From JANMGV01 sp037440405 (GTDB lineage: Bacteria; Planctomycetota; Planctomycetia; Pirellulales; Pirellulaceae): DNA of 64,000 nt. The stretch is from assembly GCA_037440405.1 (NCBI GenBank), contig JBBIUE010000015.1:1-64000 (forward strand), given 5' to 3'. The notes below the pieces were generated by a model. It had not been told where the DNA came from. It made no database searches and saw only the letters and a program-made list of their open reading frames with translations. A program made the position numbers and the translations under genes. This document shows, one piece after another, positions 17,766 to 26,959 of the stretch. The stretch's first letter is position 1; the number at the start of each line of letters is the position of its first letter.

Positions 17766-18701
17766 ATGACGAGTCTTCCCTCTGATTCTTTGGAAAATCG
17801 ATCCTCATTCGGCGAAGACCAGTTGCTCTCGAAATGGAAAGAAATTCAGGGAATTGTCGAATCCCAGCTCTGTCGCTATCTCGACGAGTTGTCCGACGAT
17901 TGTCCAAAGCAGCTTCGGGAAGCGATGGCGTATTCGCTTCTGTCCGCAGGTAAACGTCTCCGACCTGTGTTGGCCTTTTTGGCTTGCGAGTCTGTGTCGG
18001 GATCATTCGATGGCGTGCTTCCGGCTGCCTGTGCCTTGGAGATGATCCACAGCTACTCTTTGATCCACGATGATTTACCTGCCATGGACGACGACGATCT
18101 GCGACGCGGACTCCCGACCTGCCACAAGCAATTTGATGAGGCGACGGCAATACTGGCGGGAGACGGACTGCAAGCATTGGCTTTTGAGACGCTCGCTTGT
18201 GAAATTCATCCTCCCGAAGTGGCAAGCCAGATGATCCGCTGCCTAGCTCGTGCCGCCGGTCCTGAGGGAATGGTTGGGGGACAAATGGACGATCTACTCG
18301 CTGAAAACATAACGGATGCGGATCGGCAATTGTTAGAATCCATCCATCGACGGAAGACTGGATGTATGATAAAAGCATCGTCTGTTTTGGGGGGGCTCGC
18401 GGGTGGTGCTTCCAGCGAACAACTTCAATTGCTGGCAAATTTTGGTGCGCACATTGGGGTCGTCTTCCAGATCGTTGATGATATCCTAGATGTAACGGCC
18501 TGTAGCCAATCCATGGGAAAGCGAACGAGGAAGGACTCGGAGCAGGGCAAATTAACTTATCCTAGGCTTTTCGGTTTGAACCAAAGTCAAGCGTTGGCGG
18601 CGAGCATTACGGAAACGGCAGTCGCGAACCTCCAAAATGGCTCGATTCGCTCCGATATGCTGATTGCACTCGCTCGATACATCTTGAATAGGAGCCACTA
18701 G
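17766..18701 (+). CDS. ispA: farnesyl diphosphate synthase type polyprenyl synthase
   Basis: Condenses isopentenyl diphosphate with allylic diphosphates to make farnesyl (or geranylgeranyl) diphosphate. The first aspartate-rich motif is HDDLPAMDDDDLRRG near residue 100. The second is VFQIVDDILDV near residue 236. The arrangement MIHSYSLIHDDLPAMD closely matches E. coli IspA, which points to a C15 product. The 311-residue length is normal. The stop overlaps the dxs GTG by one base (TAGTG), so translation is probably coupled. Confidence 0.93.
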   Translation: MTSLPSDSLENRSSFGEDQLLSKWKEIQGIVESQLCRYLDELSDDCPKQLREAMAYSLLSAGKRLRPVLAFLACESVSGSFDGVLPAACALEMIHSYSLIHDDLPAMDDDDLRRGLPTCHKQFDEATAILAGDGLQALAFETLACEIHPPEVASQMIRCLARAAGPEGMVGGQMDDLLAENITDADRQLLESIHRRKTGCMIKASSVLGGLAGGASSEQLQLLANFGAHIGVVFQIVDDILDVTACSQSMGKRTRKDSEQGKLTYPRLFGLNQSQALAASITETAVANLQNGSIRSDMLIALARYILNRSH

Positions 18702-20611
18702 TGAGCATGCACAACGTTTTGTCTCGCCTTGATTCAGCCGATTCGTTGCGGCATATGTCCCTCAACGATCTTGAGAAACTGGCCGCAGAGATTCGAGACG
18801 TCTTGTGCAACTTGCTGGCGACGCGAACCGCTCACTTTGCTTCCAACTTAGGCGTCGTCGAACTTTGTATCGCCTTGCACAGTGTTTTCGATTTTCGCAC
18901 AGATCGATTGATTTGGGATACTGGCCATCAAATCTATCCGCACAAGTTGGTGACCGGACGTTATCACGAATTCAGGACCATCCGCGAGCGAGGTGGCTTG
19001 ATGGGTTACCCGAATCCAGCGGAAAGCGACTATGACTTATTCATGACCGGTCACGCCGGTTGCAGCGTGTCCACCGCGTTGGGACTCAAGTCCGGAGATG
19101 ACCTGATTGGAGAAGGAGACAGGAAGTCGGTCGCGGTGATCGGCGATGGAGCTCTTCCATCCGGAATTGTCTTCGAAGCCTTTAATAATGCTGGCGAACT
19201 GAACAAAGACCTGCTCATCATCTTGAACGACAACAAGATGTCGATTTGTCCCCGCGTCGGTGCTGTTGCGCGGTACCTCGATCGTTTGCGGACCAACCCG
19301 TTCTACACGGGATTGAAGAGCGAGGTCGTCAAGATGCTCAATCGATTCCCGCTGTTTGGCGATCCCGCAGAGCGCCTCCTCGTTCAGATCAAGGAAGGCG
19401 TCAAAGCTGGAATGGTCGGCGGCATGATGTTTGAGGAGTTCGGCATTCGCTACATCGGACCGATCGATGGACATGATATCGGAATGTTGCGCAAGTATCT
19501 TCAAATGGTCAAAGACCAACAGGGTCCGATCTTATTGCATGTCGTGACCGAGAAAGGTCATGGGTATCAGCCTGCGGCGAAAGACCCAGTTTACTTCCAC
19601 ACGCCTCCAGCCTTCTTAGACGAGAATGGCGTTCCGAAGCCAATCCCCTCCAGCGGGCGTCCCGCATACACCAATTTCGCTCGCGACGCCATTCTCTCTT
19701 GCATGCACAGCGACGAGCGAGTGACCGTCATGACCGCTGCGATGTGTCAAGGCAATAAACTGGAACCGGTTCGAGATGAGTTTCCCGAGCGCTTCTTTGA
19801 CGTCGGCATTTGTGAATCTCACGCCGTGGCTTTCGCTGCGGGTCAAGCCAAGGCCGGCTTGCGTCCCATCGTTGCCATCTATAGTACGTTTCTTCAAAGA
19901 AGTTATGACCAGATCTTTCAGGAAGTGGCTCTCCAGAATCTTCCCGTCGTGTTCATGATGGATCGTGGAGGTTTGGCCGGTCCTGATGGTCCAACACACC
20001 ATGGCGTGTTCGATATCGGATACATGCGTGTCTTCCCGAACATGGTTATGATGTCACCGGGCGATGCCTCTGACGTTGAGCCCATGTTGCGATTTGCTTT
20101 GTCCTACCCAGGTCCGGTTGCCATTCGTTATCCCAAAGCGAATGCCCTTTCCATTGATCGACCGAAACAGCCGATTGAGCTGGGCAGGTCTGAAGTTCTG
20201 ATGGAAGGTTCAGATGGCGCCATCGTTGCCTGCGGTTCGATGGTCGAGCAAGCCCTGGAGTCGGCCCGTTTGCTCGCCGATGAAGGCCTAAGCGTGACTG
20301 TAGTCAATGCTCGGTTCATTAAGCCCTTGGATACGGAACTCCTATCGCGATTCTTCCGCGATCGTCGGTTTGTCGTGACGGTCGAGGAAGCAGCTCTCAT
20401 GGGAGGATTTGGCAGCGCTGTCCTCGAAGAAGCTTGTCGGCATGGCTGGGATACCCGCTCGATGCGAATCCTTGGTCTGCCCGACCGTTTCATCGAACAT
20501 GGAGAGCGAGGAGAATTGCTGAGCGAATTGGGACTCGATGCTGTCGGGATCGCCCGAACCTGTCGTGAATTGGCGGAACGCCGGCACGCGACCGATTTTG
20601 CCAAGTTGTAG
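18701..20611 (+). CDS. dxs: 1-deoxy-D-xylulose-5-phosphate synthase
   Basis: Thiamine-diphosphate enzyme that makes DXP from pyruvate and glyceraldehyde 3-phosphate, the entry step of the MEP pathway. The 636-residue protein has WDTGHQIYPHKLVTGR, the TPP motif GDGALPSGIVFEAF...NDNK (about residues 149-177) and YSTFLQRSYDQIFQEV in the transketolase domain. GLAGPDGPTHHGVFD follows. The start is GTG 18701 (overlapping the ispA stop), with ATG 18707 as an alternative. In the segment TGHAGCSVSTALG the usual TGHSSTSISAALG is changed, a small variation. It lies between ispA and nadK. Confidence 0.95.
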   Translation: MSMHNVLSRLDSADSLRHMSLNDLEKLAAEIRDVLCNLLATRTAHFASNLGVVELCIALHSVFDFRTDRLIWDTGHQIYPHKLVTGRYHEFRTIRERGGLMGYPNPAESDYDLFMTGHAGCSVSTALGLKSGDDLIGEGDRKSVAVIGDGALPSGIVFEAFNNAGELNKDLLIILNDNKMSICPRVGAVARYLDRLRTNPFYTGLKSEVVKMLNRFPLFGDPAERLLVQIKEGVKAGMVGGMMFEEFGIRYIGPIDGHDIGMLRKYLQMVKDQQGPILLHVVTEKGHGYQPAAKDPVYFHTPPAFLDENGVPKPIPSSGRPAYTNFARDAILSCMHSDERVTVMTAAMCQGNKLEPVRDEFPERFFDVGICESHAVAFAAGQAKAGLRPIVAIYSTFLQRSYDQIFQEVALQNLPVVFMMDRGGLAGPDGPTHHGVFDIGYMRVFPNMVMMSPGDASDVEPMLRFALSYPGPVAIRYPKANALSIDRPKQPIELGRSEVLMEGSDGAIVACGSMVEQALESARLLADEGLSVTVVNARFIKPLDTELLSRFFRDRRFVVTVEEAALMGGFGSAVLEEACRHGWDTRSMRILGLPDRFIEHGERGELLSELGLDAVGIARTCRELAERRHATDFAKL

Positions 20612-20641
20612 AGAAGCATGTAGCTCGAGAGAGTTCGGTCG

Positions 20642-21511
20642 ATGACCCCAGTGAACAAAGCTCCGAACCTCCTGCGAGTGGTGGTCTTGGCTCCTAAATT
20701 TCGTCCGCATGTTCAGCGAGAATTTGAACGACTTCGTCCCTTGATCGAAGCGCCATGCCAACTGATCGCTGTGGACGAAGACTTTAGTTATGTCTTCGAT
20801 GACGAATCGATCGACATGGTCGTCGTGCTTGGAGGGGATGGCTCCATCCTTCAGGCAGCGCGACAAATGGGAAGGTACCAGCATCCCGTTCTTGGAGTCA
20901 ATTTGGGAAAGCTCGGCTTCTTAGCAGCTCTATCCCCTTCACAGTTTGAAGAATGCTGGCCCAAAGTTTGCCGTGGACAGTTTGCTATCACCAAGCACTT
21001 GATGTTCGAGACCAGTGTTCTCGAAGGCCATGAAAGAACACATTCGCAAATCGGATTGAATGAGCTAGCGATTCTCGGCGGGCCCCCTTACTCGATGTTG
21101 CATATTGATCTTTACGTGGATGGGGAATTGGCTACTACTTACAGTTGTGACGGTCTGATCATCAGCACACCCATTGGTTCGACAGCACATAACCTGTCCG
21201 CCGGTGGTCCAATTTTACGAAAGAACCTGGAAGCGTTTGTGATCAGCCCGATCAATCCGCACACATTGACGATGCGACCCATGGTCGACACATCGGATCG
21301 AGTGTTTGTACTCAAGACACGCGAATACCATTCATCTTGCAATGTGGTGGTCGATGGCCGAGTCTTGTGTCCCTTCCGTCCTGAAATGACGGTCCAAGTG
21401 ACGCGAGCCAGCGAAACATTTCAACTCGTCCATGTGGAAGGGATGAGCGACTACTCTGCGTTGCGGGATAAATTAGGCTGGAGTGGAAGCCCGAAAGGTA
21501 TCATTCCCTAG
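20642..21511 (+). CDS. nadK: NAD kinase
   Basis: Phosphorylates NAD to NADP. The 289-residue protein has VVVLGGDGSILQAARQ (GGDG motif, residues 60-75), GVNLGKLGFLA, the NE pair in QIGLNELAILGG, and the substrate-binding STPIGSTAHNLSAGGPI. The family members usually start the last motif as TPTGSTAYxxSAGGP, so the IGSTAHNL form is a minor variant. It starts 31 bp after dxs at ATG 20642, so it is likely the fourth gene of the xseB-ispA-dxs unit. NADPH demand of the MEP pathway makes the linkage sensible, though this is an inference. Confidence 0.93.
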   Translation: MTPVNKAPNLLRVVVLAPKFRPHVQREFERLRPLIEAPCQLIAVDEDFSYVFDDESIDMVVVLGGDGSILQAARQMGRYQHPVLGVNLGKLGFLAALSPSQFEECWPKVCRGQFAITKHLMFETSVLEGHERTHSQIGLNELAILGGPPYSMLHIDLYVDGELATTYSCDGLIISTPIGSTAHNLSAGGPILRKNLEAFVISPINPHTLTMRPMVDTSDRVFVLKTREYHSSCNVVVDGRVLCPFRPEMTVQVTRASETFQLVHVEGMSDYSALRDKLGWSGSPKGIIP

Positions 21512-21562
21512 TTCGATTTCCAAATTTCGTTCGTTTGCATTTGGCATGGCAAGGAGGCATCC

Positions 21563-22486
21563 ATGAAAAATAGTGCATGGTTTGGAACGTTCGTCGGTAT
21601 CGGCTTAGCAACTTTGTTGCTCCCGAAGGTAGGCTTTGGGCAAGCGACGAAGGCGACCGGTGCAGCCTCCTCTCCGAATGAGGTCCTGCTTCGATATAAG
21701 CTGAGTCAGGGCCAGATCATCGAAAGCGAAGTTGTTCACTTGGCCAAGACCGACACCAAGATTGAGGCGACGGACCAGAGCTCCCAATCTCGTTCCATCA
21801 GCAAGAAAATTTGGGAGGTGACCAAAGTTCAGCCCGACGGAACGATGACGTTCGTCCTGCGCGTCGAAGAGGTGGATATGTCCCAACAAATCGGCGATGC
21901 GGAGGAAGTGCATTACAACTCCGCCAAGGACAAGGAACCGCCTGCCATGTTCAAGAACGTTGCAGAGAGCCTCAAGAAGCCGATCGCAACGATCACCATC
22001 AGCCCACGAGGGGAGATCCAATCGCGCGACGATAAATCGATGTCTCCAACTTTGGGGATGGGAGATGTCACCTTAACCTTTCCCGAAAAGGCGATGAGCA
22101 TCGGCAGTTCATGGGAAGTCCCCAGAGAGATTCGAGTTCGACTCGAAGATGGCGGAACGAAGGTCATCAAAATACGCGAACTCTACACATTAGAAAAGTT
22201 CAGCGCGGGAGTGGCTACGATCAGCGTCGCTTCCGAACCCATCACACCGTACGACGATCCGAAAATCGAAGCGCAAGTCGTTCAGCAGTTGAGCAATGGG
22301 AAAATCAAATTCGACGTCGATGCTGGACGGCTGATCTCCAAAGAACTCCAGTGGAACGAAAAAGTCGTCGGATTTAGCGGGCCGGGCAGCATGATGAACT
22401 ACGCCGCTCGATACTCGGAGGAGACCAAAGATGTCAAGTCTGCTTCAACAGCTCGCAAGGTCGGTAAAATCCAGCAACGTCGATAA
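21563..22486 (+). CDS. secreted protein of unknown function
   Basis: Not recognised at function level. A signal peptide is visible (WFGTFVGIGLATLLLPKVGFG, cleavage about residue 27). The mature protein is an all-beta-looking chain with repeated patterns such as VLLRYKLSQGQIIESEVVH, typical of planctomycete proteins that describe a polymer or lipid binding fold. ATG 21563 has an ideal ribosome site (AAGGAGG at about 21550). It follows nadK by 51 bp on the same strand. There is no lipobox or membrane anchor. The C-terminus is basic. Confidence 0.8.
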   Translation: MKNSAWFGTFVGIGLATLLLPKVGFGQATKATGAASSPNEVLLRYKLSQGQIIESEVVHLAKTDTKIEATDQSSQSRSISKKIWEVTKVQPDGTMTFVLRVEEVDMSQQIGDAEEVHYNSAKDKEPPAMFKNVAESLKKPIATITISPRGEIQSRDDKSMSPTLGMGDVTLTFPEKAMSIGSSWEVPREIRVRLEDGGTKVIKIRELYTLEKFSAGVATISVASEPITPYDDPKIEAQVVQQLSNGKIKFDVDAGRLISKELQWNEKVVGFSGPGSMMNYAARYSEETKDVKSASTARKVGKIQQRR

Positions 22487-22723
22487 CTCGCCATGTTGCG
22501 GCGGATGCAGTTCTTCGGGCCCGACGGCGACTTATCAGCGACGACGAGCGCCCAGCATGAACCGTAACGTGGGTGCGACGAGAATGGTAAGTGATTTCAG
22601 TCGTAGTTTGATGGTCCACCGGTCGCGAGAGCAGTGCCGCGAGTCACGATCAGAACGACGTTTGAGTCTGACTCGTAGTTGTGATCTCCTATCATCAACG
22701 ATTGATGACGTTGGACCAGTGGT
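22487..22723. other. convergent intergenic stretch
   Basis: About 237 bp between two genes that end toward each other. It should contain transcription stop signals for both, but no clear hairpin with a T-run was found. Small open frames here are not supported. Confidence 0.35.
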
Positions 22724-25648
22724 TCAAGTCACGGTTAAGCCTTGATTGCGGCATTCGATCCAGGATTTGGCACTTGGTAATAGACCGTAGGCGTAGGCGA
22801 GCAGGACAATGGGGTGGATCGTCGGCTTATCGACCCCCTGCTCCATCTGCAATTTGCAGGCAGTACATTCGGTGCTGCCGATGGTAGCGGCCGTTTGCTG
22901 CAGTTTGCTCACCAGTCCCCAACCGATGCGAAGGCTGGTTCGATAGTTTTCGCGGCGCAGTCCGAACGTTCCTGCCATCCCGCTGCAGCCTGCATCGGCA
23001 ACGTGAACGCTCAGTCCTGGAATTAAGCGAAGGAGTTGCAATCCAGGCTGCTCGGCATCGATCGCTCGCAGATGGCACGGTAGGTGATAGAGCACGGAGA
23101 GATTGACCGGAGTAAAGTTCAGCTCCAGCTCATTGGATCGATGCAAATTCAGCAAGTAGCGACCGGCATCCCACGAATGGTCGGCGACCAATCGAGCATC
23201 TTCGTTATCCAGAAACTGCAAGTACTCACGTTGTAAGCACAAGACGGCCGAAGGTTCCGTGGCCACGATTTCGTAGCCTTGGCGAACGGCTTCGGCTAAT
23301 CGCCGGATCATGGGTGCGACGAGCTTTCTTGCTCGGGCGATATCCCCCATCGCGATCTTGCTCATCCAGGAGATGGTGGGATAGTTGGGTATGAACACAT
23401 CGACCTTCTGATGCTTCAAGACCTTGACAAAGGCCTTGGCAATCATCGGATTGTGCCAGTAGGCGTATTGATCGGCGAAGTAGAGAACTTTGCGGCCGCC
23501 CGTTCGGTTTGGGCGATGCAATCGCTCTTGAAGGACCCATCGGCTCAGGGGCTGCTTCGCTAGTCGAGGCAGACGCCGACCTTGCGCAATTCCCGTCATT
23601 CGTTCCAGCAACCACCGCATTTGGCGATTTTCGAGCGCCATGTTGGCTATTCGAGGAATACGGCTGGCAAGCGCCGCCAGACGATCGATTCTCGAGAGTA
23701 ATAATTCGCTCCAGGATAGCCCCTGATCGGCGACATGCTGGGCCTTGATCTCTGTGACCAATTTCGGAATATCAACCGAAGCGGGACATTCGAGTCGACA
23801 CTGGTGGCAGTGGAAACAAAGGTCGACCAGAGCTTTCATATCTTCATTGGCGAGCGCGGAGATCGAAAGCTCACCCGTCAATAATCCGCGAAAGGCGTTT
23901 GACTTTGCTCGAGGAGACGCTTCTTCACCAAGACCAATCCGAAACATGGGACACATCCGCTCGGCGGGGTTGCTACTTCGGCATCGGCCACAACCATTGC
24001 AGCTTCTCGCGGTTTGATCGATCGATTGATCATTCCACTGGAGAATGGGAATCAGTGGCGACTTCGACGACGGGACCGCTGGACGCAGATTATCATTCAC
24101 ACGCTGAGGTGCGTCGGAGATCAACTTGCCGGGATTCATGATGCCAGCTGGATCGAAGAGGTTCTTAATGCGCTGGCAAATGGGGAAACGCTCGCCAAGC
24201 TGTCGGCGCAGGTAAGCACCGCGGCTCAGTCCAACGGCATGTTCACCAGCGATGACCCCCGAGAACTCGAATACTTTTTCGTACAGGCTGTCCGAAAGGC
24301 GCTGCATTTTATCTCGTTCATCGGGATCGGATAAATCGAGAAAGGGGCGAATGTGGACTTGGCCATGAGCAGCGTGAGCAAAAAGAGTTGCCGTGACGCG
24401 CTCTTGTTTCAGAGTGTTTTGAACTTCAACCAAGAAGTCGGGAAGCTTTTCAACGGCTACCGCAATGTCATCGACAAACGGCAAGGGTCTGGAGTCGCCT
24501 TTGATGCGATACAGACGGGGCACCACGCGCCGGCATAGGGTCCAATACAGCCCTCTTTCGTGTGCATCAAAAGTAATACGTGAAGCTCGTGTGGTGGGAG
24601 CCTTCCTTTGTATCCTTTGAATCAGCCCAATCAGCCGATTCCGAACGTCGGCGATTTCTTCACCTTGTTGTTCAATGAGGAGCAATGCCTCTGCGCCGCG
24701 AGGCAAGATTGAGTCGAATCGGGCGTCGGTTTCTCTCGCGATCTCGAGAAGGCGTCGATCCATCAGATCGCATGCGGCAACGCTCTCGCGTTGGGCTTCG
24801 AGAGCTGCCTTCGCCGCCATTTCCAAGCGATCGAAATATAAAAGAACCACGCCTCGCGCTGCCGATATTCGCTCCAGTTTCAGCGTCAACTCGGTGATCA
24901 TCCCAAGCGTTCCTTCGGAACCTGCCAATAACTTACTCAGGTCCACAAAATCGCCATTCATGGCTGATTCCAAACGATAGCCGCAGCCACGAGCTACGCC
25001 CGACCACGGCGTTTTGCGAATCGTATCGACATTGGCGAAGAGGAGTTGGCCAATCTCGCTGGCGAGGCGATCGACCGTCGTTGTTGGAAGCAAGTTCTTC
25101 CACGAGTGCTTCTCGAGCTTGACGCATTCTCCCGTTGCTAGCACCGTGGTCGCCGATTCGATCGTGTCCCCCGCGCTGCCGTATCGCGGCCAATGGCTGC
25201 CCGAAGTGTCGATGGCAATCGCGCTGCCGATTGTCGTTACGGAACGCGTTGCAGGGTCAGGCCCGAAGAGGAGCCCGTCTTGGGCGAGCATGCGATTCAA
25301 ATCGGCAAGTACCATGCCGGGCTGAACGCGGATACGCTGGTTCTCGACATCAAGCTCGATGATGCGTCGCATAAATCGCGAGAAGTCAACAATCAACCCT
25401 TGTCCGAGAGCTTGTCCCGCCAATCCCGTTCCAGCTCCTCTGGGAAACAAAGGAATGGAATTCTCGGCAGCGTACTGGACGATTCGGATGACGTCCTCGG
25501 TATGCCGCGGACGAACGACGCCAATCGGTTTGATTTCATAGACACTTGCGTCGCTGGCGTATAAATGAGAGTAGAGTTCGCCGCATTCGACGTCCCCCTG
25601 GATCAACCCGCGCAAGTCAGCTTGTATTCGATCCCGCTCCCAATTCAT
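22724..25648 (-). CDS. FAD-linked oxidoreductase with Fe-S domains (D-lactate/glycolate dehydrogenase type)
   Basis: Large fused D-2-hydroxyacid dehydrogenase of the Dld/GlcD-GlcF or YdiJ type, probably membrane-associated and passing electrons to the respiratory chain. The 974 residues carry an FAD-binding domain (PRGAGTGLAGQ at about 69-79) and an FAD-oxidase C domain (HAAHGQVHIRP at about 425-435). Two ferredoxin-type cysteine clusters follow (CNGCGRCR...CP at 550-566 and CFHCHQCRLECP at 611-622). C-terminal cysteine-rich segments are HLPCHLRAI and DAGCSGMAG. All parts seem intact. The exact hydroxyacid is not determined by the sequence seen. Confidence 0.93.
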   Translation of the reverse strand: MNWERDRIQADLRGLIQGDVECGELYSHLYASDASVYEIKPIGVVRPRHTEDVIRIVQYAAENSIPLFPRGAGTGLAGQALGQGLIVDFSRFMRRIIELDVENQRIRVQPGMVLADLNRMLAQDGLLFGPDPATRSVTTIGSAIAIDTSGSHWPRYGSAGDTIESATTVLATGECVKLEKHSWKNLLPTTTVDRLASEIGQLLFANVDTIRKTPWSGVARGCGYRLESAMNGDFVDLSKLLAGSEGTLGMITELTLKLERISAARGVVLLYFDRLEMAAKAALEAQRESVAACDLMDRRLLEIARETDARFDSILPRGAEALLLIEQQGEEIADVRNRLIGLIQRIQRKAPTTRASRITFDAHERGLYWTLCRRVVPRLYRIKGDSRPLPFVDDIAVAVEKLPDFLVEVQNTLKQERVTATLFAHAAHGQVHIRPFLDLSDPDERDKMQRLSDSLYEKVFEFSGVIAGEHAVGLSRGAYLRRQLGERFPICQRIKNLFDPAGIMNPGKLISDAPQRVNDNLRPAVPSSKSPLIPILQWNDQSIDQTARSCNGCGRCRSSNPAERMCPMFRIGLGEEASPRAKSNAFRGLLTGELSISALANEDMKALVDLCFHCHQCRLECPASVDIPKLVTEIKAQHVADQGLSWSELLLSRIDRLAALASRIPRIANMALENRQMRWLLERMTGIAQGRRLPRLAKQPLSRWVLQERLHRPNRTGGRKVLYFADQYAYWHNPMIAKAFVKVLKHQKVDVFIPNYPTISWMSKIAMGDIARARKLVAPMIRRLAEAVRQGYEIVATEPSAVLCLQREYLQFLDNEDARLVADHSWDAGRYLLNLHRSNELELNFTPVNLSVLYHLPCHLRAIDAEQPGLQLLRLIPGLSVHVADAGCSGMAGTFGLRRENYRTSLRIGWGLVSKLQQTAATIGSTECTACKLQMEQGVDKPTIHPIVLLAYAYGLLPSAKSWIECRNQGLTVT

Positions 25649-25708
25649 GACGGCAATTTAACGAATCCCCCACGTTTCGTCCATGATTGGTAACCGGCAG
25701 GCGGTTCG

Positions 25709-26500
25709 CTAACGTTTTTTGGGATCCGTCATGGAAGTCACAACGAGCCCTAAGATGACGCAGGCTCCGATAAAGGCAGCTAAAAGGACGCTACCCAGGA
25801 CAATGCGGGTCACCATGACGCTGTCCATTTTGGGAAGAGCTGACGATTCCGAAGGACTGGAATTGTCAGCCTCATTTGATGGCTGAGTCGTCGGTTTGCG
25901 ACCTTCGTCCGTTACACTCATTCCCGTCGCATTTTGTTCTGCCGCCGCTTTCTCCGCTTCGGCTCGCTTTCGAGCCTCCAATTCGATTTTGCGCTGCATG
26001 TCATCGGCGTAGGATGGCGCGAAGAGATTGCTCGATCCAGGCGGAGGACCGTCAAACTTCTTTTCGTTATCAGGATAGCCGTGAGGTTTGTCTCCTCCCA
26101 ATCCGGCAGCGGTCATGGAAGAGCCTGGAGGAGGATTGTCCTTACCATAGGAGGGCTGACTACCATATCCAGGAACCGCACCAAAATTCGTCCCCAAGCT
26201 CGATCCGGGAGGTGGTGTTTTGCCGTCCCCTTGCCCAGGAATGCCATTGCCTCCCGTTGGATAACCTGGCGGCGGCTGCATGCTGGACCCTGGTGGCGGT
26301 CCTTGCATCCCCCCTGCCCCTCCCGTCGGATAGCCAGGAGGCATTTGATTGCTGGAACCAGCACCTTTCTTGGCGGGTTGCTTTGCACCCTTTTTCTGCG
26401 AGCCGCTCGTTTGAGCCTCCGCTGCAGAGGTTAACAGGAAACCTGCGAGGCTGATGAACCCAAGAAACCGACCGATATTGCAAAGCGACAAGAAGTTCAT
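25709..26500 (-). CDS. secreted/membrane protein with Pro-Gly-rich repeats
   Basis: Not recognised. The 263-residue protein has a signal peptide (about residues 1-30, cleavage near AEAQTS) and a low-complexity region (about 45-160). PPPGSS occurs four times there, and PPGYPTGG or close variants three times. A helical Lys/Glu/Ala-rich stretch (RKIELEARKRAEAEKAAAEQ) comes next. A single transmembrane segment near the C-terminus (IVLGSVLLAAFIGACVILGLVV, about residues 228-250) ends with the basic tail DPKKR. The layout suggests a membrane-tethered, exposed flexible protein. It is downstream of the oxidoreductase on the same strand but 61 bp before its start, so the order is this gene first. Confidence 0.78.
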   Translation of the reverse strand: MNFLSLCNIGRFLGFISLAGFLLTSAAEAQTSGSQKKGAKQPAKKGAGSSNQMPPGYPTGGAGGMQGPPPGSSMQPPPGYPTGGNGIPGQGDGKTPPPGSSLGTNFGAVPGYGSQPSYGKDNPPPGSSMTAAGLGGDKPHGYPDNEKKFDGPPPGSSNLFAPSYADDMQRKIELEARKRAEAEKAAAEQNATGMSVTDEGRKPTTQPSNEADNSSPSESSALPKMDSVMVTRIVLGSVLLAAFIGACVILGLVVTSMTDPKKR

Positions 26501-26959
26501 TTTAAGGCTGCTCTACTCAACGATCACCTTGGCATGAAAGAAAAGCCCATTCAAGAGCCGAGCGGAAGCGAACTAGCTACCGATCATTTCCCGCCAAGGA
26601 ACTTGGATGAAAATCTCATCGCTCACTAGCGTTTTGAGCTCGTAACGCATCATGGAACACTCGACCTTTTAGTGTATACCGTACTCGGATGAAATACAAA
26701 CCAATCGATCACCTGCTTTGTAGAATGTCGCTCCTTTGCAATGGAGTCATCCCTGTCATCTCATAACTTTACCGCATAGGTCGGTTGTTGGAAGGTTCGG
26801 ATCAATGCCGCTTTCCCGTTTCGGTAGGTTCTTCTTAATTGCATACAAATCACGGTAGGTTTCTTGATCCATTTGGCCGTTCGGCGTTCGACAGATTTTA
26901 GATTTTTTAGCGGGCTTCCGGCATCCATCAGTGACGCATTGAACCGGTAGCAATGCGTG
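26501..26959. other. intergenic stretch, one doubtful small frame
   Basis: About 460 bp between the Pro-Gly-rich gene and the aminotransferase end. A 65-codon minus-strand frame at 26756-26953 begins with TTG six bases after the aminotransferase stop and contains three cysteines early on. It has no ribosome site and no recognisable family, so it is not annotated as a gene. The remainder shows nothing. Confidence 0.4.

Noticed and set aside
26756..26953. 65-codon frame after the aminotransferase
   Set aside because: TTG start, no ribosome site, no recognisable family; kept only as a note in the gap description.
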